This document shows positions 41,588 to 52,101 of a stretch of DNA of 64,000 nt, one piece after another. The translations under genes were made by a program, and so were the position numbers. Source of the stretch: Hanleya hanleyi (lineage: Eukaryota > Mollusca > Polyplacophora > Lepidopleurida > Hanleyidae); assembly GCA_036873755.1 (NCBI GenBank), contig JAVTVY010019546.1:1-64000 (forward strand), read 5' to 3'. Position 1 is the stretch's first letter. Each line of letters opens with the position of its first letter. Under the pieces are notes generated by a model. That model was given only the letters and a program-made list of their open reading frames with translations. It made no database searches and had not been told where the DNA came from.

Positions 41588-43440
41588 TCAGGCCTACTCC
41601 ATAAACTGTATTCAACTGGTATAAGAGGCAAGCTACCAAAGTGGTTCGGTGATTATCTCAGACATAGACAACAAGCTGTGATTAACAATGGCAAATCTTC
41701 AACCTTCCAATTTGTAACAGCGGGTGTCCCACAAGGCTCAGTCCTGGGACCGCTTCTATTTCTTATATATATTAATGATATCGTAATTGATTTAAAATGT
41801 AATATTCGATTATTTGGTGGCGACACTTCACTGTATATAATTGTTGAAAATCCACAAATCGGGGCAGAGCTTCTAAACTATGATTCTTGTCAAATATCTC
41901 AGTGGACCAAAAAAATGGCTCGTACAATTTAGCCCGCCAAAAACTGAGGAATATTCTTCTCCCGGAAAATAAATAGAAATGTCCATCCACCTTTGTTAAT
42001 GAATGACACTACAATATGGAATATAATTATATGACACTACAATAAATGAATTAAATTTTCACAAACATCTTGGTATAATTTTTCAGTCTTCTGGCCGCTG
42101 GGATCAATACATAGATTATATGTTTACAAAAATAAGCCCAATGGTAAATTGTTTAAGCAGCCTAAAATATAATAGACTTTCTCAAAAATCGTTAGAAATT
42201 CTTTATAAATCATTTATACTACCTATATTTGATTATGTCAATATTGTCTGGGATAACTGTGCGGCCTATCATGCTGAGATTCTTGAAAATCTTCAACTCG
42301 ATGCCATCAGGACCATTTCTGTATGCCCTCGGGGACAAGTCATCAATTACTTTATGAAGAATCCGGGTTTATCCCATTAGATGAAAGAAGAAAACGACAC
42401 AAACTTCAGTTATTTTATGAAATGATATATGGACAAGTCCCACAATATTTGACATCGTTACTCCCAGATCACGTGGCCCAGATGACTCATTATCTTTTAC
42501 GAAATGCCTCAAACTTTCGCGTTCCCTTTTGTAAGACATCTCAGTTCCAAAATTCCTTTCTACCATCTATGATTGAACTATGGAATGGCTTGAATTACGA
42601 AACTCGAGTAGCCTCATCATTTCGTTCATTTAAGAAATACCTGTCGTCAGATGACCTAAAGATTCCTCGTCACTATTATTACGGTGAACGTCGGGCCCAA
42701 GTAATAATGTCACAACTGAGATTAAATTGTAGCAATCTCAAAGCACATATGTTTTTGCGCCATATTTCAGATACTGCGATATGTGCTTGTGGTTTTCATT
42801 ATGAAGACACCTCGCACTATTTCTGTTTTTGTCCTGTTTATAATAATCTTCGCCAAGAATACTTGGCTGATATCCTAGAACCGCCTAATATTCACAAACT
42901 CCTGTTTGGTGACCCAGCTTTATCTGAAAATCAAAATATTGACATTCTCGCCAGGGTACACCGCTATATCCTCTGTGCAGAACGATTTAGTGAATGTTAG
43001 TTGCAACAATGTTCTATTAATTTCTAAATTTATTAGCGATTGTTTTCTGAACAAAAATCCAACACCATCAGTGATCATAATATAAGACCTGAGCAAAATC
43101 CGTGATTTATTAGTCATATTTAGTCCTATATGAAGTTGTATGGTATATCATACAGGCTAGAGTTGCTATATATGTTATCTTTAGCGACCTTGGATGGTTT
43201 ATTTGTATGCAGGTGTCTCCTATAGTTTCTAATATGCTCGTGGTGTACCACTCCTGTCATATCTATCGACTGCACATGTTATTGATTTTGCTTTTTTCCT
43301 TATCTTCCACTGCACACTTCATGTAACTTATTTATAAGCTCCATCTATAATTTATTTTGTTAAATTTAGCGTAAGGCGTTTATATAGGCCTCGCCTGTTC
43401 GCCAATCCCCTTTTCTCTATTGGAAATAAAATATAGTTTA
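41588..43440 (+). mobile_element. non-LTR retrotransposon (LINE), 5'-truncated
   Basis: It starts inside the RT domain (LLHKLYSTGIRGKLPKWFGD at about 41592), then VTAGVPQGSVLGPLLFLIYI (RT motif, 41715-41780) and RLFGGDTSLYI where FADD is expected, so the catalytic aspartate is changed. Frames shift near 41935 and 42330. The last part is a 225-residue ORF (42323-43000) ending in a Cys/His cluster (CACGFHYEDTSHYFCFCPVY), a zf-RVT-like domain. AT-rich 3' end near AATAAAAT at 43424. Clade not assigned. Confidence 0.85.
42323..43000 (+). CDS. LINE C-terminal region with zf-RVT-like Cys/His cluster
   Basis: The 225-residue uninterrupted frame runs IPLDERRKRHKLQLFYEMIY, LLRNASNFRVPFCKTSQFQN, FLPSMIELWNGL and SFRSFKKYL (common to LINE C-termini), then LKAHMFLRHISDTAICACGF and HYFCFCPVYNNLR. 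It is in another frame from the RT part, so not translatable as one product as it stands. Confidence 0.75.
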   Translation: MPSGTSHQLLYEESGFIPLDERRKRHKLQLFYEMIYGQVPQYLTSLLPDHVAQMTHYLLRNASNFRVPFCKTSQFQNSFLPSMIELWNGLNYETRVASSFRSFKKYLSSDDLKIPRHYYYGERRAQVIMSQLRLNCSNLKAHMFLRHISDTAICACGFHYEDTSHYFCFCPVYNNLRQEYLADILEPPNIHKLLFGDPALSENQNIDILARVHRYILCAERFSEC

Positions 43441-43603
43441 AACCAATCAAACTTTTATCACCACTCGGCATGTCTACAATAGAAATAAATATTATGCAAG
43501 AAACTGATTTACATAGTCGTTCAGATATCTAGATTATTATGGATGGTGTATGCTTGAAAAAGCTAATATTTTGTTTACATTGTGCATCATGTTGTTGTTA
43601 TAG

Positions 43604-43695
43604 GAAGAATTACCTAGCTGTGGCCGTATTCTTTCAAAGGCTTCTGTTCACCAGACTAGATCAGGTTGGCGCATACACAATCGTGGATATCGTGG
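43604..43695 (+). CDS. DEG/ENaC channel, pre-TM2 exon
   Basis: The acceptor is TTGTTGTTATAG (AG 43602-43603) and the donor G/GTGAGT (43695/43696). Read in phase 2 it gives KNYLAVAVFFQRLLFTRLDQ and VGAYTIVDIV. This is the NxxxVxVYFxxL...E/DQ...AY segment that precedes TM2 in DEG/ENaC channels. Its one leftover base (G) plus CA of the exon at 51902 makes an Ala codon leading into NLGGQFGIF. Phase match and content are both strong. It lies 160 bp after the end of the LINE. Confidence 0.85.
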
Positions 43696-44289
43696 GTGAG
43701 TAGCTCTTCATGCTGCTTGATCAATAAATTATCTTGGGCATTTAATATGACTTACATATACAAATCAAATGTACAGGGTAGCTTAATTTGAAATTGTACT
43801 GAAATTATTAAGTGCCAACAAAAGATTATCTTATTACCCACGACCTAGATATGCAGCATAGAGTTGTAGATACACAATGTACAAGAATCAACCAAATGTC
43901 CCTCTGTCCAACTGAATGCTGTTTTTGCCTTTCAATGATTTCTTCTTGGGGTACCTGCCCTTACGACTAACAGGCACATTAGGTTCGACTATATCTTAAT
44001 CCAAGATTTCCTTGACAATTCAGCAGTATTCGATGTAAACTGGCATGTGTGTATTGGGATATATATGACAGAATTTAATGCGGCCCCTAAAATAACATAA
44101 ATACAGGTACTCAAGGGGTGGTGACGGTCGTCTAGTCTCTCTCCCGTCGAGGTGGAAGGTCCTCAGTCCTTCGGGGATATTTACTCCCGTCTTCTATTTT
44201 GCATCACATCGGATTTCTGCTGGTAGGATTCTGCTAGTGGACTGTTAGTCCGCGAGGCCCGCCCTCTGTACATGCCATTCGACAAATAT

Positions 44290-44700
44290 GGATAGGTTTT
44301 TGGTGGGAAATTTAAGCCGTGCGACGTCGGGCATTAGTTTTTCGGGGTATTCCTGCATTTACCAGGTTTACCTTATGTTGGAACGTTTACTCCATCAGAC
44401 GTCTTCGGTGCTCATCCATTATTTGTTATTTGTTTGAACTGATCTGCCATCACAGCTCCCAGACTAGCGTATCTAATTCCGCTTGGGCCGGTGATAGGGG
44501 CCGCGTGGATACTTCATAGTCTCCACATGAACAGCTGCAATGAAAGCACGGCTGAGATACTATTCCACCGTATTCTCGGGTCTGAATGTGAGGTGTCGAG
44601 GAAAGCTTTCCTCTAGAAGCATATGGTTGCTTTTCAGTCGCCAGACGTCGTCAATTTTTCCCACCTCTTGCATATCGCTCCAATTCTATCAACGTCACCT
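44290..44700 (-). repeat. dispersed repeat, inverted partner of 26530-26890
   Basis: See 26530-26890. Landmarks in plus-strand order are CCATCACAGCTCCC, AATTCCGCTTGGGCCGGTGA, CTCCACATGAACAGCTG, CACCGTATTCTCGGGTCTGA, TTGCTTTTCAGTCGCC, AGACGTCGTCAATTTTTCCC and ATATCGCTCCAATT. A small extra palindrome, GAAAGCTTTC, is at 44602-44611. Confidence 0.8.
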
Positions 44701-44759
44701 TTGGGGTTATATGAGTGGTCGGACACGCGCGTAGACAATCTATTGGTCTCTCTGGTCTT

Positions 44760-45400
44760 TATTGCTTTACCTACACATTGAACTCACTTGTTGTTTTTCT
44801 TTTCATTCCACCCACCACTCTTGTAACGGCCTGTCCTGAACACGTACGCGGTGAGGTCCACATGCAGGTGTGTACAGGTAGCGGGATGACGTCTTGGGCA
44901 AACACTGATTGAAAGGGATCCGAGTGCATGGGTCGCCCTGGAGTGCGGTTGAGATGTGGTCTGTGTCTATGTAAGGTGACAAAATCACCTAGGACGTTGC
45001 GCGTGTTATCCTCTTGAATGATTCGGCGTAGCAAATCACATTGATGTTGCTCCGGAGGGCTCGTGCAAAGTGCATTTCCAACCGTAAGTTGCCTTCGTTG
45101 ATCATACACTACTGTCGGGGTCAGATCGAAGCAGAACAACGTGTCCCGTCAGCGAAGTCCTCCCGGCTGATTTGGTTACCCTCGTCCTGGTTGATTTGAC
45201 TTGTTGCCTCAAACAATTTGTGGTGCTAGGCGTCAGGGCAGTGCCCAGCACCTGTTCACATGCAGGGCCACAAAGTTGATGTTGTAATTTTGGTGAAAGT
45301 CAAACTGGTTCTCCGAGTAGGCCCCGTTAAAACTGGTATTTTGTTCGCTGAACGTACCATTCGTTAAGTAACTAGCCCTTATTACCAAGTGAAGAAATTA
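44760..45400 (-). pseudogene. Polinton major capsid C-terminus and protease N-terminus
   Basis: On the minus strand, from about 45355: NTSFNGAYSENQFDFHQNYN (about 45280-45340), INFVALHV, stops, LFCFDLTPTVVYDQ (45139-45100), then NLRLEMHFARALRSNINVIC in a shifted frame to about 45025. This is closely similar to the capsid gene at 13.5-14.7 kb. Beyond, mixed frames (44990-44780) read ISTALQGDPCTRIPF and QSVFAQDVIPLP, as expected for the protease N-terminus, the part deleted from the large Polinton. Confidence 0.72.
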
Positions 45401-46080
45401 ACTACTAAGTTCCACAGTATGTATCATTGCCCATGCGCTCCGTGTTATCGAAGTTTGTGATGCTTATACAAGCAGTATCTTTCCATATCTAAACGATGTC
45501 GTCTTCAAATTACTGTATTTGTTGACAAACAAAGCCGGAGTTGATCTCCACTCGGCTTGTCTAACATGCCGCGGCCATCTTTGTGGCCAATATACAAAAT
45601 GTCTAGGGCTGTGTGTTATGGCCTAATGATGTTATTCACTTGTATCTAATAGGTTTTTATACTCAGTCAGTATGAGTTCCCCGTGGTTTTGGTGCGGTGT
45701 ACACCTCTACGGCTCCGTCTCCGCCGGATTACGAGTAAGTGGATACTATCGGATCTGCCTCTTTCAATTCTGGTGGGACAATAGCGTCTTATTGACGCTT
45801 ACTACTAGTCCTCGCCCTGAATCTCAACATTCCTTCTACAGGTAAAAAGAAGACAATGCATGTAACTGTGATGGGTGTACATGAGGACAAATTGATAGCA
45901 AATCAGGTGACGTGGTGTTCGAAGTCGAGCTTCCTCCGTTTCCCATGGATATCGAAGATGATCCCGCAAAGACTCTGACTGGTTACCAAAACGGAATCGT
46001 CGATCCCTGGGATCTCTCAAAAAATAAATTTTGCGGTAGGTTCTAGCGGGAACGGACTTCCGGAGTTTCTGATTCAGCAG
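45400..46080. other. unassigned sequence
   Basis: No recognised gene. A plus-strand stretch near 45922-46020 (FEVELPPFPMDIEDDPAKTL) may be the start of the gag-like region that follows. Confidence 0.3.
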
Positions 46081-47422
46081 CTCGTGTTTTAGCTGAGACT
46101 AATTCAATGACTGTTGTTTCTCGAGAGATTGCTTTCGGGGCTGATGCAACCAATTTCCGGCAACACCAATGTGACTATTGCCGTCTTGACTAAGCCCGAA
46201 CTGCCTCCATCATCGCAAGTATTACGACATCGACAGAGTCCTAAACAGCCATCTTCACGGGATCCGGTGCCCACATCGACAATTCAACCCCAGATATTAC
46301 CTAACAGTGTGAGAGGAATTCAGTATCCGGCGTATAGCATCACTTCCGGTTTGGGGTACCCGACTCAACAAACCTATGAAGTTAAACGAATGGGTGCAGT
46401 ACAGGCAACGGAAGTTATATATATTACATCTATGAATACTTCCGTTCGATCGCAACTCGCTCATGGCTTTGCTTGTTCGACTGCGATTATGGCGGACATG
46501 CTCGGTGTCCAACCATAGGTGTATTCGGACTCGCTTTTCCGCTTACCACGGCCTACCATGCCAGGTCTACTTCCGCTTCCGGTTGGGGCCGTTCGCCCTA
46601 GAGGCCCAAATCCACGTCCGGCTGTGCGTGCTGATCAATGTGCTTGGACTAGACTTCCAGTTCGCCCCCATTTGCAGTGGTTTTCTCCTACTACTTCCAG
46701 TGGGGTGTACCCTTCACATCAGGAACAACTCCAGGTACAGCAACCTATGATATCTGATAACACCTTTGAGGACATACTCGCTAGAGTGGAAAACTAATCG
46801 GCAGAATTAGATTATTATAGACATTTGTTGTTTCCGGGTGTGATGAGACCACTTTCGTTTAGTGTTCAACAACAACATCCAGTTACAGTCTAACTTACGG
46901 TCTCTTGGATTTGTCAGCTACTGTGGCATCACCTCATTCACTTCGCTGAGGACGCGAGAGAAATTAAGCGGTATGCAAAGATGATAGATGAACTTTATAG
47001 GATGTTCACTGAGATGCTTCGTCGACCTCCTCCAGCAGTCTAGAATAAATTCAGTGTCAGCGGTTCCTGTTACCTATGACAGAACTACTTCATCACTGAA
47101 ACCATCGGCGGCCATTCATAATTTGAATACCATCTTTAATACAGTGTTATCTGAACCTAAGACACAGCAGGAGAGGCTACGAATAACAGTTCCTGATGTA
47201 CTATTCTGGCCAGCTCAATCAACTGCTCCACATTTCCGGTTGCCCGACAAGCTCCTGGATACTATCAGGTACATGGTCCTCATTTTGCATTCAAGTCAGC
47301 CTATGTCGATATGTGAAAACAAACTTTTGGCGAAGATAGAAGGGCGACTATCCGGTAGTCAGGCAGTCATCCTGGAGGATGTTGCAAGACAGGGGGTTGC
47401 GATAGCGTCGCAATTGGGCTGA
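46081..47422 (+). pseudogene. gag-like region of an unidentified retroelement (tentative)
   Basis: Three plus-strand frames separated by stops (46114-46518, 46519-46797 in another frame, 46988-47422) are Ser/Pro/Gln-rich in the first part (PELPPSSQVLRHRQSPKQPS, RPTMPGLLPLPVGAVRPRG) and helical in the last (IHNLNTIFNTVLSEPK, LDTIRYMVLIL, VARQGVAIASQLG). This resembles a retroelement gag or capsid region, perhaps DIRS-type, but no nucleic-acid-binding knuckle is seen. The DIRS pol at 53.5 kb lies beyond the DEG/ENaC last exon and is probably not the same copy. Confidence 0.3.
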
Positions 47423-47469
47423 TTCTTGAGGGCCATCTATGATGCTCACCATCGTATGTCGACTTTCCC

Positions 47470-47990
47470 TTTGGTAGTACCGGTAGTCCACAGTACAGCC
47501 AAGCAATCTGAAACTAAACGGTAGGCTGGTTCATTATATGCTAAACATCAACTGTGTTTTGAGAGAACCCCATAGATCTATATATTTTCTGGAAGAGTAG
47601 ACTCTTGCCATGAAGCCGAGACAGATCTAAGCCTTGCTGACCGAAATTGGGGTCTCCATAATCCCTATTGAACTTGCCTCAAACTTCAGGAAAATCTTCT
47701 AAATTTGGTCCAAAATAGGTCATATTCTCCCCCTCCCCAGCACAGAAAAAAACTTAATCGATTGTCATGAAACTCACCGACACTGTGATCAGTCCAAGGA
47801 TCAACAAAAATTAGCAAAGAAAATAGGGGGTCGACCACGCCGTTTTCAAACACATTTTTCCACTGTGACATATACCATGTGCTCGTTAGCTGAAAAGGGC
47901 CCCAATTCGCAGCCACAATTCCATCTACATAGTGAGGCATGGGCCAATCTAACTCGCAAAATATCATGTACAGATCTGAAGCGAATCAAC
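47470..47990 (-). repeat. unidentified dispersed repeat A with a conserved minus-strand frame
   Basis: It aligns to 49250-49745 in the same orientation (GTAGTCCACAG, TAGGCTGGTTCATTATATGC, GAAAGAGTAGRCTCTTGCC, GAGGCATGGGCCAATCTA). The minus strand reads MIFCELDWPMPHYVDGIVA, KNVFENGVVDPLFSLLIFVD and PWTDHSVGEFHDNRL. The other copy keeps the same frame with conservative changes. Confidence 0.7.
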
Positions 47991-49249
47991 CAGTCAAGTA
48001 AATGATATTACAATATTAATAAACAAAAAGCCAACAAAAGTTCTCATGGGGTAAAACCTGGTGGAATATGAATTTCAAAGATTTTCAGGGGGACCAAAAA
48101 TCCGCAACTATGGACTACCCTCTTTAAGTGAAGGGTACATTTTGTGGATTTTTTATCTACTCCCTTCAGTCTATGGGCCTATACAAGTATAATTATAGAT
48201 AACAGTCAATGGTTGAAAGTCATATTAAGATAAAACAGAGCCGCACCTTTCCCACTACCCCATTGATATTCTGACAGCTTTTGCGACGTAATTCTTCAGG
48301 CTAGACCGCTATGTCAAATTACTTTCAATTTTTTTGGTCAGGAAATATCCCACTAATGCACAAGAATCAGTCTGGTAGACATAAACAGGTTTCAAGAAAC
48401 ACCAAATTTGTAAGGAAGGTGGAAAAATATGAATAGCAAGCTAATAATTCATAATTTTCAAAATATTTAAGTCAATAATAACAAGAAAACAATATTGACC
48501 TTTCAAATTGGAGCCAAAATCTCCAAATAACCTATATCTCTCACTGCTATTGTATGTGACTGGGTCTTATGCAATAAGAAAGCAATGGGGATTGAGTTGT
48601 TTCACTTCCAAGTCATCATAAAGCTATAGCTAGGCCCTGTACCTGCCTTTTGACTGGTCAACGAGAGATAACCCTCTGTACAGCATAGACGAGCCAAAAA
48701 ATGTCATATGTGCCATGACTGACAAAAAAATACATGTATCTGATTCCTTATTGATGTGTTAATAAACAACATTAATGGAACTTGTAATTTGGATAAATAA
48801 GGTGACATTGAGGAAACGAAATGGGAGCTATAGGAGTGTATATATGGAGTAAATTACTGTGACGTCGTTCCATATATGATATCATTCTGTTGGAATTCTA
48901 TGACGGCCTACTGTGACATTGTTCTACTCTAAATTTAGTGATGTGTTCTTGCTGATAAAGTTAGAGCGTCACAGATTAATTCCCGGGACCATTAAAACAA
49001 CAGCCCCCCCTCCCCTCAAACCAACATTAAATTTAGAAATACTAAACACTCTGTAACAGATATTTCCCCGTCATGCTAAGAGTTATCTCCCCCTTTGCCC
49101 CTGTGCTGATGTATTAATTTCAGTCTTGTGTTGGGTGTGAAATATCACTGTTTTGAATTGTGTTCAACATAATGGTAAACAATATTAGTGCTGATGCAAA
49201 ATTTTTAGTCAGAGATGTGCAAAGTTATTGTTATGAGAAAATGCATTTT
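47991..49249. other. unassigned intron sequence
   Basis: AT-rich, with no gene recognised. A C-run (about 49005-49016) is the only simple repeat. Confidence 0.4.
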
Positions 49250-49877
49250 CTGTCATATAGGTAGTAGTCCACAGCACAGGCAAGGCATCAGAAATTAAAC
49301 AGTAGGCTGGTTCATTATATGCTAAACAGCAACCGTGTTTGAGAGAACTATATATTTTCTGAAAGAGTAGGCTCTTGCCATGGAGCCGAGACAGATGTAA
49401 GCCTTGCTGACCAAAATTGGGGTCCACATAACCCCTATTTAACTCGCCTCAAACTTCAGGACAATCCTCTAAATTTGGTCCAAAATAGGACATATTCTCC
49501 CCTCATCACAGAAAACAACTTGACAATCGATTGTCATGAAACTCGCTGTGCCCAGTCCAAGGATCAACAGAAATTAGCAAAGAAAATAAGAGGTCGACCA
49601 CGCCGTTTTCAAACACATTTTTCACTGTGAAGTATACCATGCGCTCGTAAGCTGAAAAAGGCAGCCACACTTCCGTACTTCCATCTACATAGTGAGGCAT
49701 GGGCCAATCTATCTGACAAAATACCATGTAAGGATTTGAAGCAAATAGAACAGCCAACTGAATGACGCGGAAATTCTTTAACGGACGACGACTGAATAAT
49801 AAATGACGGAATAGACGCTTGTAGTTTTGCCTCTGTTCTTCGGTTCCGCAATGAGGCAGGTCAAGGGATGTTGACAC
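49250..49877 (-). repeat. unidentified dispersed repeat B with a conserved minus-strand frame
   Basis: The minus-strand ORF 49877-49506 reads YMVFCQIDWPMPHYVDGST, KNVFENGVVDLLFSLLISVD and PWTGHSEFHDNRL, paralogous to repeat A. Next to it (about 49780-49825) is an RT-element 3' terminus (GACGACGACTGAATAATAAATGACGG...AGACGCTTGTA), which may belong to a separate insertion. Confidence 0.65.
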
Positions 49878-50324
49878 CGGAGGTCCATGGCTGGAGTTGT
49901 ATCGCTCTTGTAAATCTGGTACGAGCCCACGAGATGTTTCAGAGTGCCCGCTGGTGATGGATAAGTTCTACCCCGGTGGGGTGCTCAGCTATTTCCACAT
50001 ATTTGATATCGCCCATTATTATGAACGTGCTCGACGGTCACACTGAGAAAACGCTGAGGAAATACTCCGTCATCGTCAGTGTTTGTATGATACACGATGT
50101 TACCCTCTCTCGTATTTAGAGACAGAGAAACCGGCATTAAATGCAACATTAAACAGCTGGTGGAAAACGATGCCGGCCTCTGACAAGAAGTCATATAACC
50201 CCACAGACAAATATACTGACTGCATATTTTTAAAAATCACAAGAACCAAATGTGATCCCTGTGATTTGTATCGCAGCCATGACTTACTCTAACTGTTCAT
50301 GTGAACATCTTGAATGGCATGACC

Positions 50325-50375
50325 ACACGGTCCCTAGGACGGTCCCTAGGACGGTCCCTAGGACGGTCCGTAGCA
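50325..50375. repeat. 12-bp tandem repeat ACGGTCCCTAGG x4
   Basis: Four consecutive copies, the last with one change (ACGGTCCGTAGC). The repeat lies in a degraded RT-element-tail-like segment (GAACATCTTGAATGGCATG...CACCGGCTTGAGCG). Confidence 0.9.
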
Positions 50376-51901
50376 CCGGCTTGAGCGATATAAGATGCAA
50401 TTCAGAATGCAAGTTCTTATTCAATCGCTTCATTCTCCACCATGGTTACAAGTCATAAATTACAATCACAATGATTTGTACAGTGGGCAAGCCTCCGGGA
50501 CGGTACGTCCCCGTAAAGTAACATTAAACGGGTTACGTAAACGCAACATTAAAAGGGTGGTGGAAAACATGATTCTACGGTATTTCAACTGGGTCGGAGG
50601 ATGATGGGGCGTCGATCGGGTGGCCTATCTGTTTCGTCACGTAAAATGTCACATTATCACACTCCAATGCATCCAAGGTGTCCAGTTGGTCAAGGGCCGT
50701 CTTCTCTGACGCACGAATCGTGATGATGAAGGTTTGGGCATATCATGTCTTTTACATCTCCATGCTGTCCAAATGAACAGTCACAATCAACGCCTGAATG
50801 AAATACATACTGAGGAAAACGACTTCGAAATTCGTTTGGGCAAAGAATAATGATTAGGATTTACACATTACAAACAGCAATACGAATTAGGTCTTTCGCT
50901 TATTGACGCTGTAATTCTTTTTTATGGCTGACGACTGGATATTGAATGTCGAATCTGACGCTTGTTACAGACGAGTGTGTTATTACTCGAGTGAAAGTAC
51001 CGTAGCTGCTCGGCATACAGAGGCGGACCACTCTCCGTATGCCGTACTAAATATCTGAATGTGAGATTCATTCATTCGTGAGGTAGGTAGTGAAGTCGCC
51101 CGCCTCAGGGGGGGCCCTGAGTTCCTGGAAAGTGATGATCTGGATCATGGCACGGCGCATGGTTCTTGGTTTTTCGGCACTGCCGGTACAGATCAGGACA
51201 GGTCGGACTCCAGCTGTTCAACCAAGGCGATATTGATGAGGTTGACGTCGAGCTCGCCACTCAACATCCGTTTGCATTTCATCCACCAGTCACGGAGTAG
51301 AGTAATGGCATTCCATGTAGTGTCGGGATCCGAGTCACAGGTCACCCGATCTTCCACGCGGTCTCTCTACTTCTCATGATGCCAACATCACACCTAGGAC
51401 AAAATGGCAATCGTAGTCTACATCATGAGGCATCACACCCTGTGCATCCGTAAATACCCTTTCTCTGTACTTTCTCTGCTACAGATGACGTCACCGATGA
51501 CGTCACTTCCGGTACACCAAGACAGATTCTAGACGATACCCCACGCGATCCATTTAGAGCAAGGATGGCCCACTTGTCCAAACACGCTCCTGTGCACTCA
51601 CATAATGCCATCTTTCGTTTGTAACCGAATTCACGTTGCTTCTGTAACTTCAACCCTGCGCACCGGTGTTTGATGTACCAAAGCGCACACGCACAGGGTC
51701 AAAGATCACTTCCAGCACGTGATTGGAACCGGTAGTGACGTCACAGAGGTCAAAGTTCACATTTGGTGGTCAAAGGTAAATGCGTGTCAATTTATTCTTT
51801 TACTACTACTTGAAAATGCGATAACATGTATTTGGATCGTCGGTGGCAGGAGAATAAGTTTACACACAAATTCTCTAATTGTTTTTTTCTGATTTTGCCA
51901 G

Positions 51902-52101
51902 CAAATCTTGGGGGACAATTTGGAATCTTCATCGGGGCCAGTTTGCTGACAATGGCGGAAGTTATCGAATATGTTATAGGCGTAATTTGGGTACTGGTCA
52001 CCAAACCCCGCAAGACAACCGTTGAAGCTTGGTCATCTGAAAAGAACAAACCAGAAGAAGAACAGGAAAAGAAAGCGAAGTCCAGTGGTGAAATACCGTG
52101 A
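51902..52101 (+). CDS. DEG/ENaC channel, last exon with TM2 and C-terminus
   Basis: The acceptor is TTTCTGATTTTGCCAG (AG 51900-51901). Read in phase 1 it gives (A)NLGGQFGIFIGASLLTMAEV, then IEYVIGVIWVLVTKPRK, and ends EEEQEKKAKSSGEIP at the stop 52099-52101. GGQxGxFxGAS is the signature of the pore and selectivity filter (GAS) at the start of TM2 in DEG/ENaC channels. The hydrophobic helix and a short charged cytoplasmic tail follow. It joins the exon at 43604-43695 in phase. No stop or frameshift is seen in this exon, consistent with a living gene. Confidence 0.92.
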
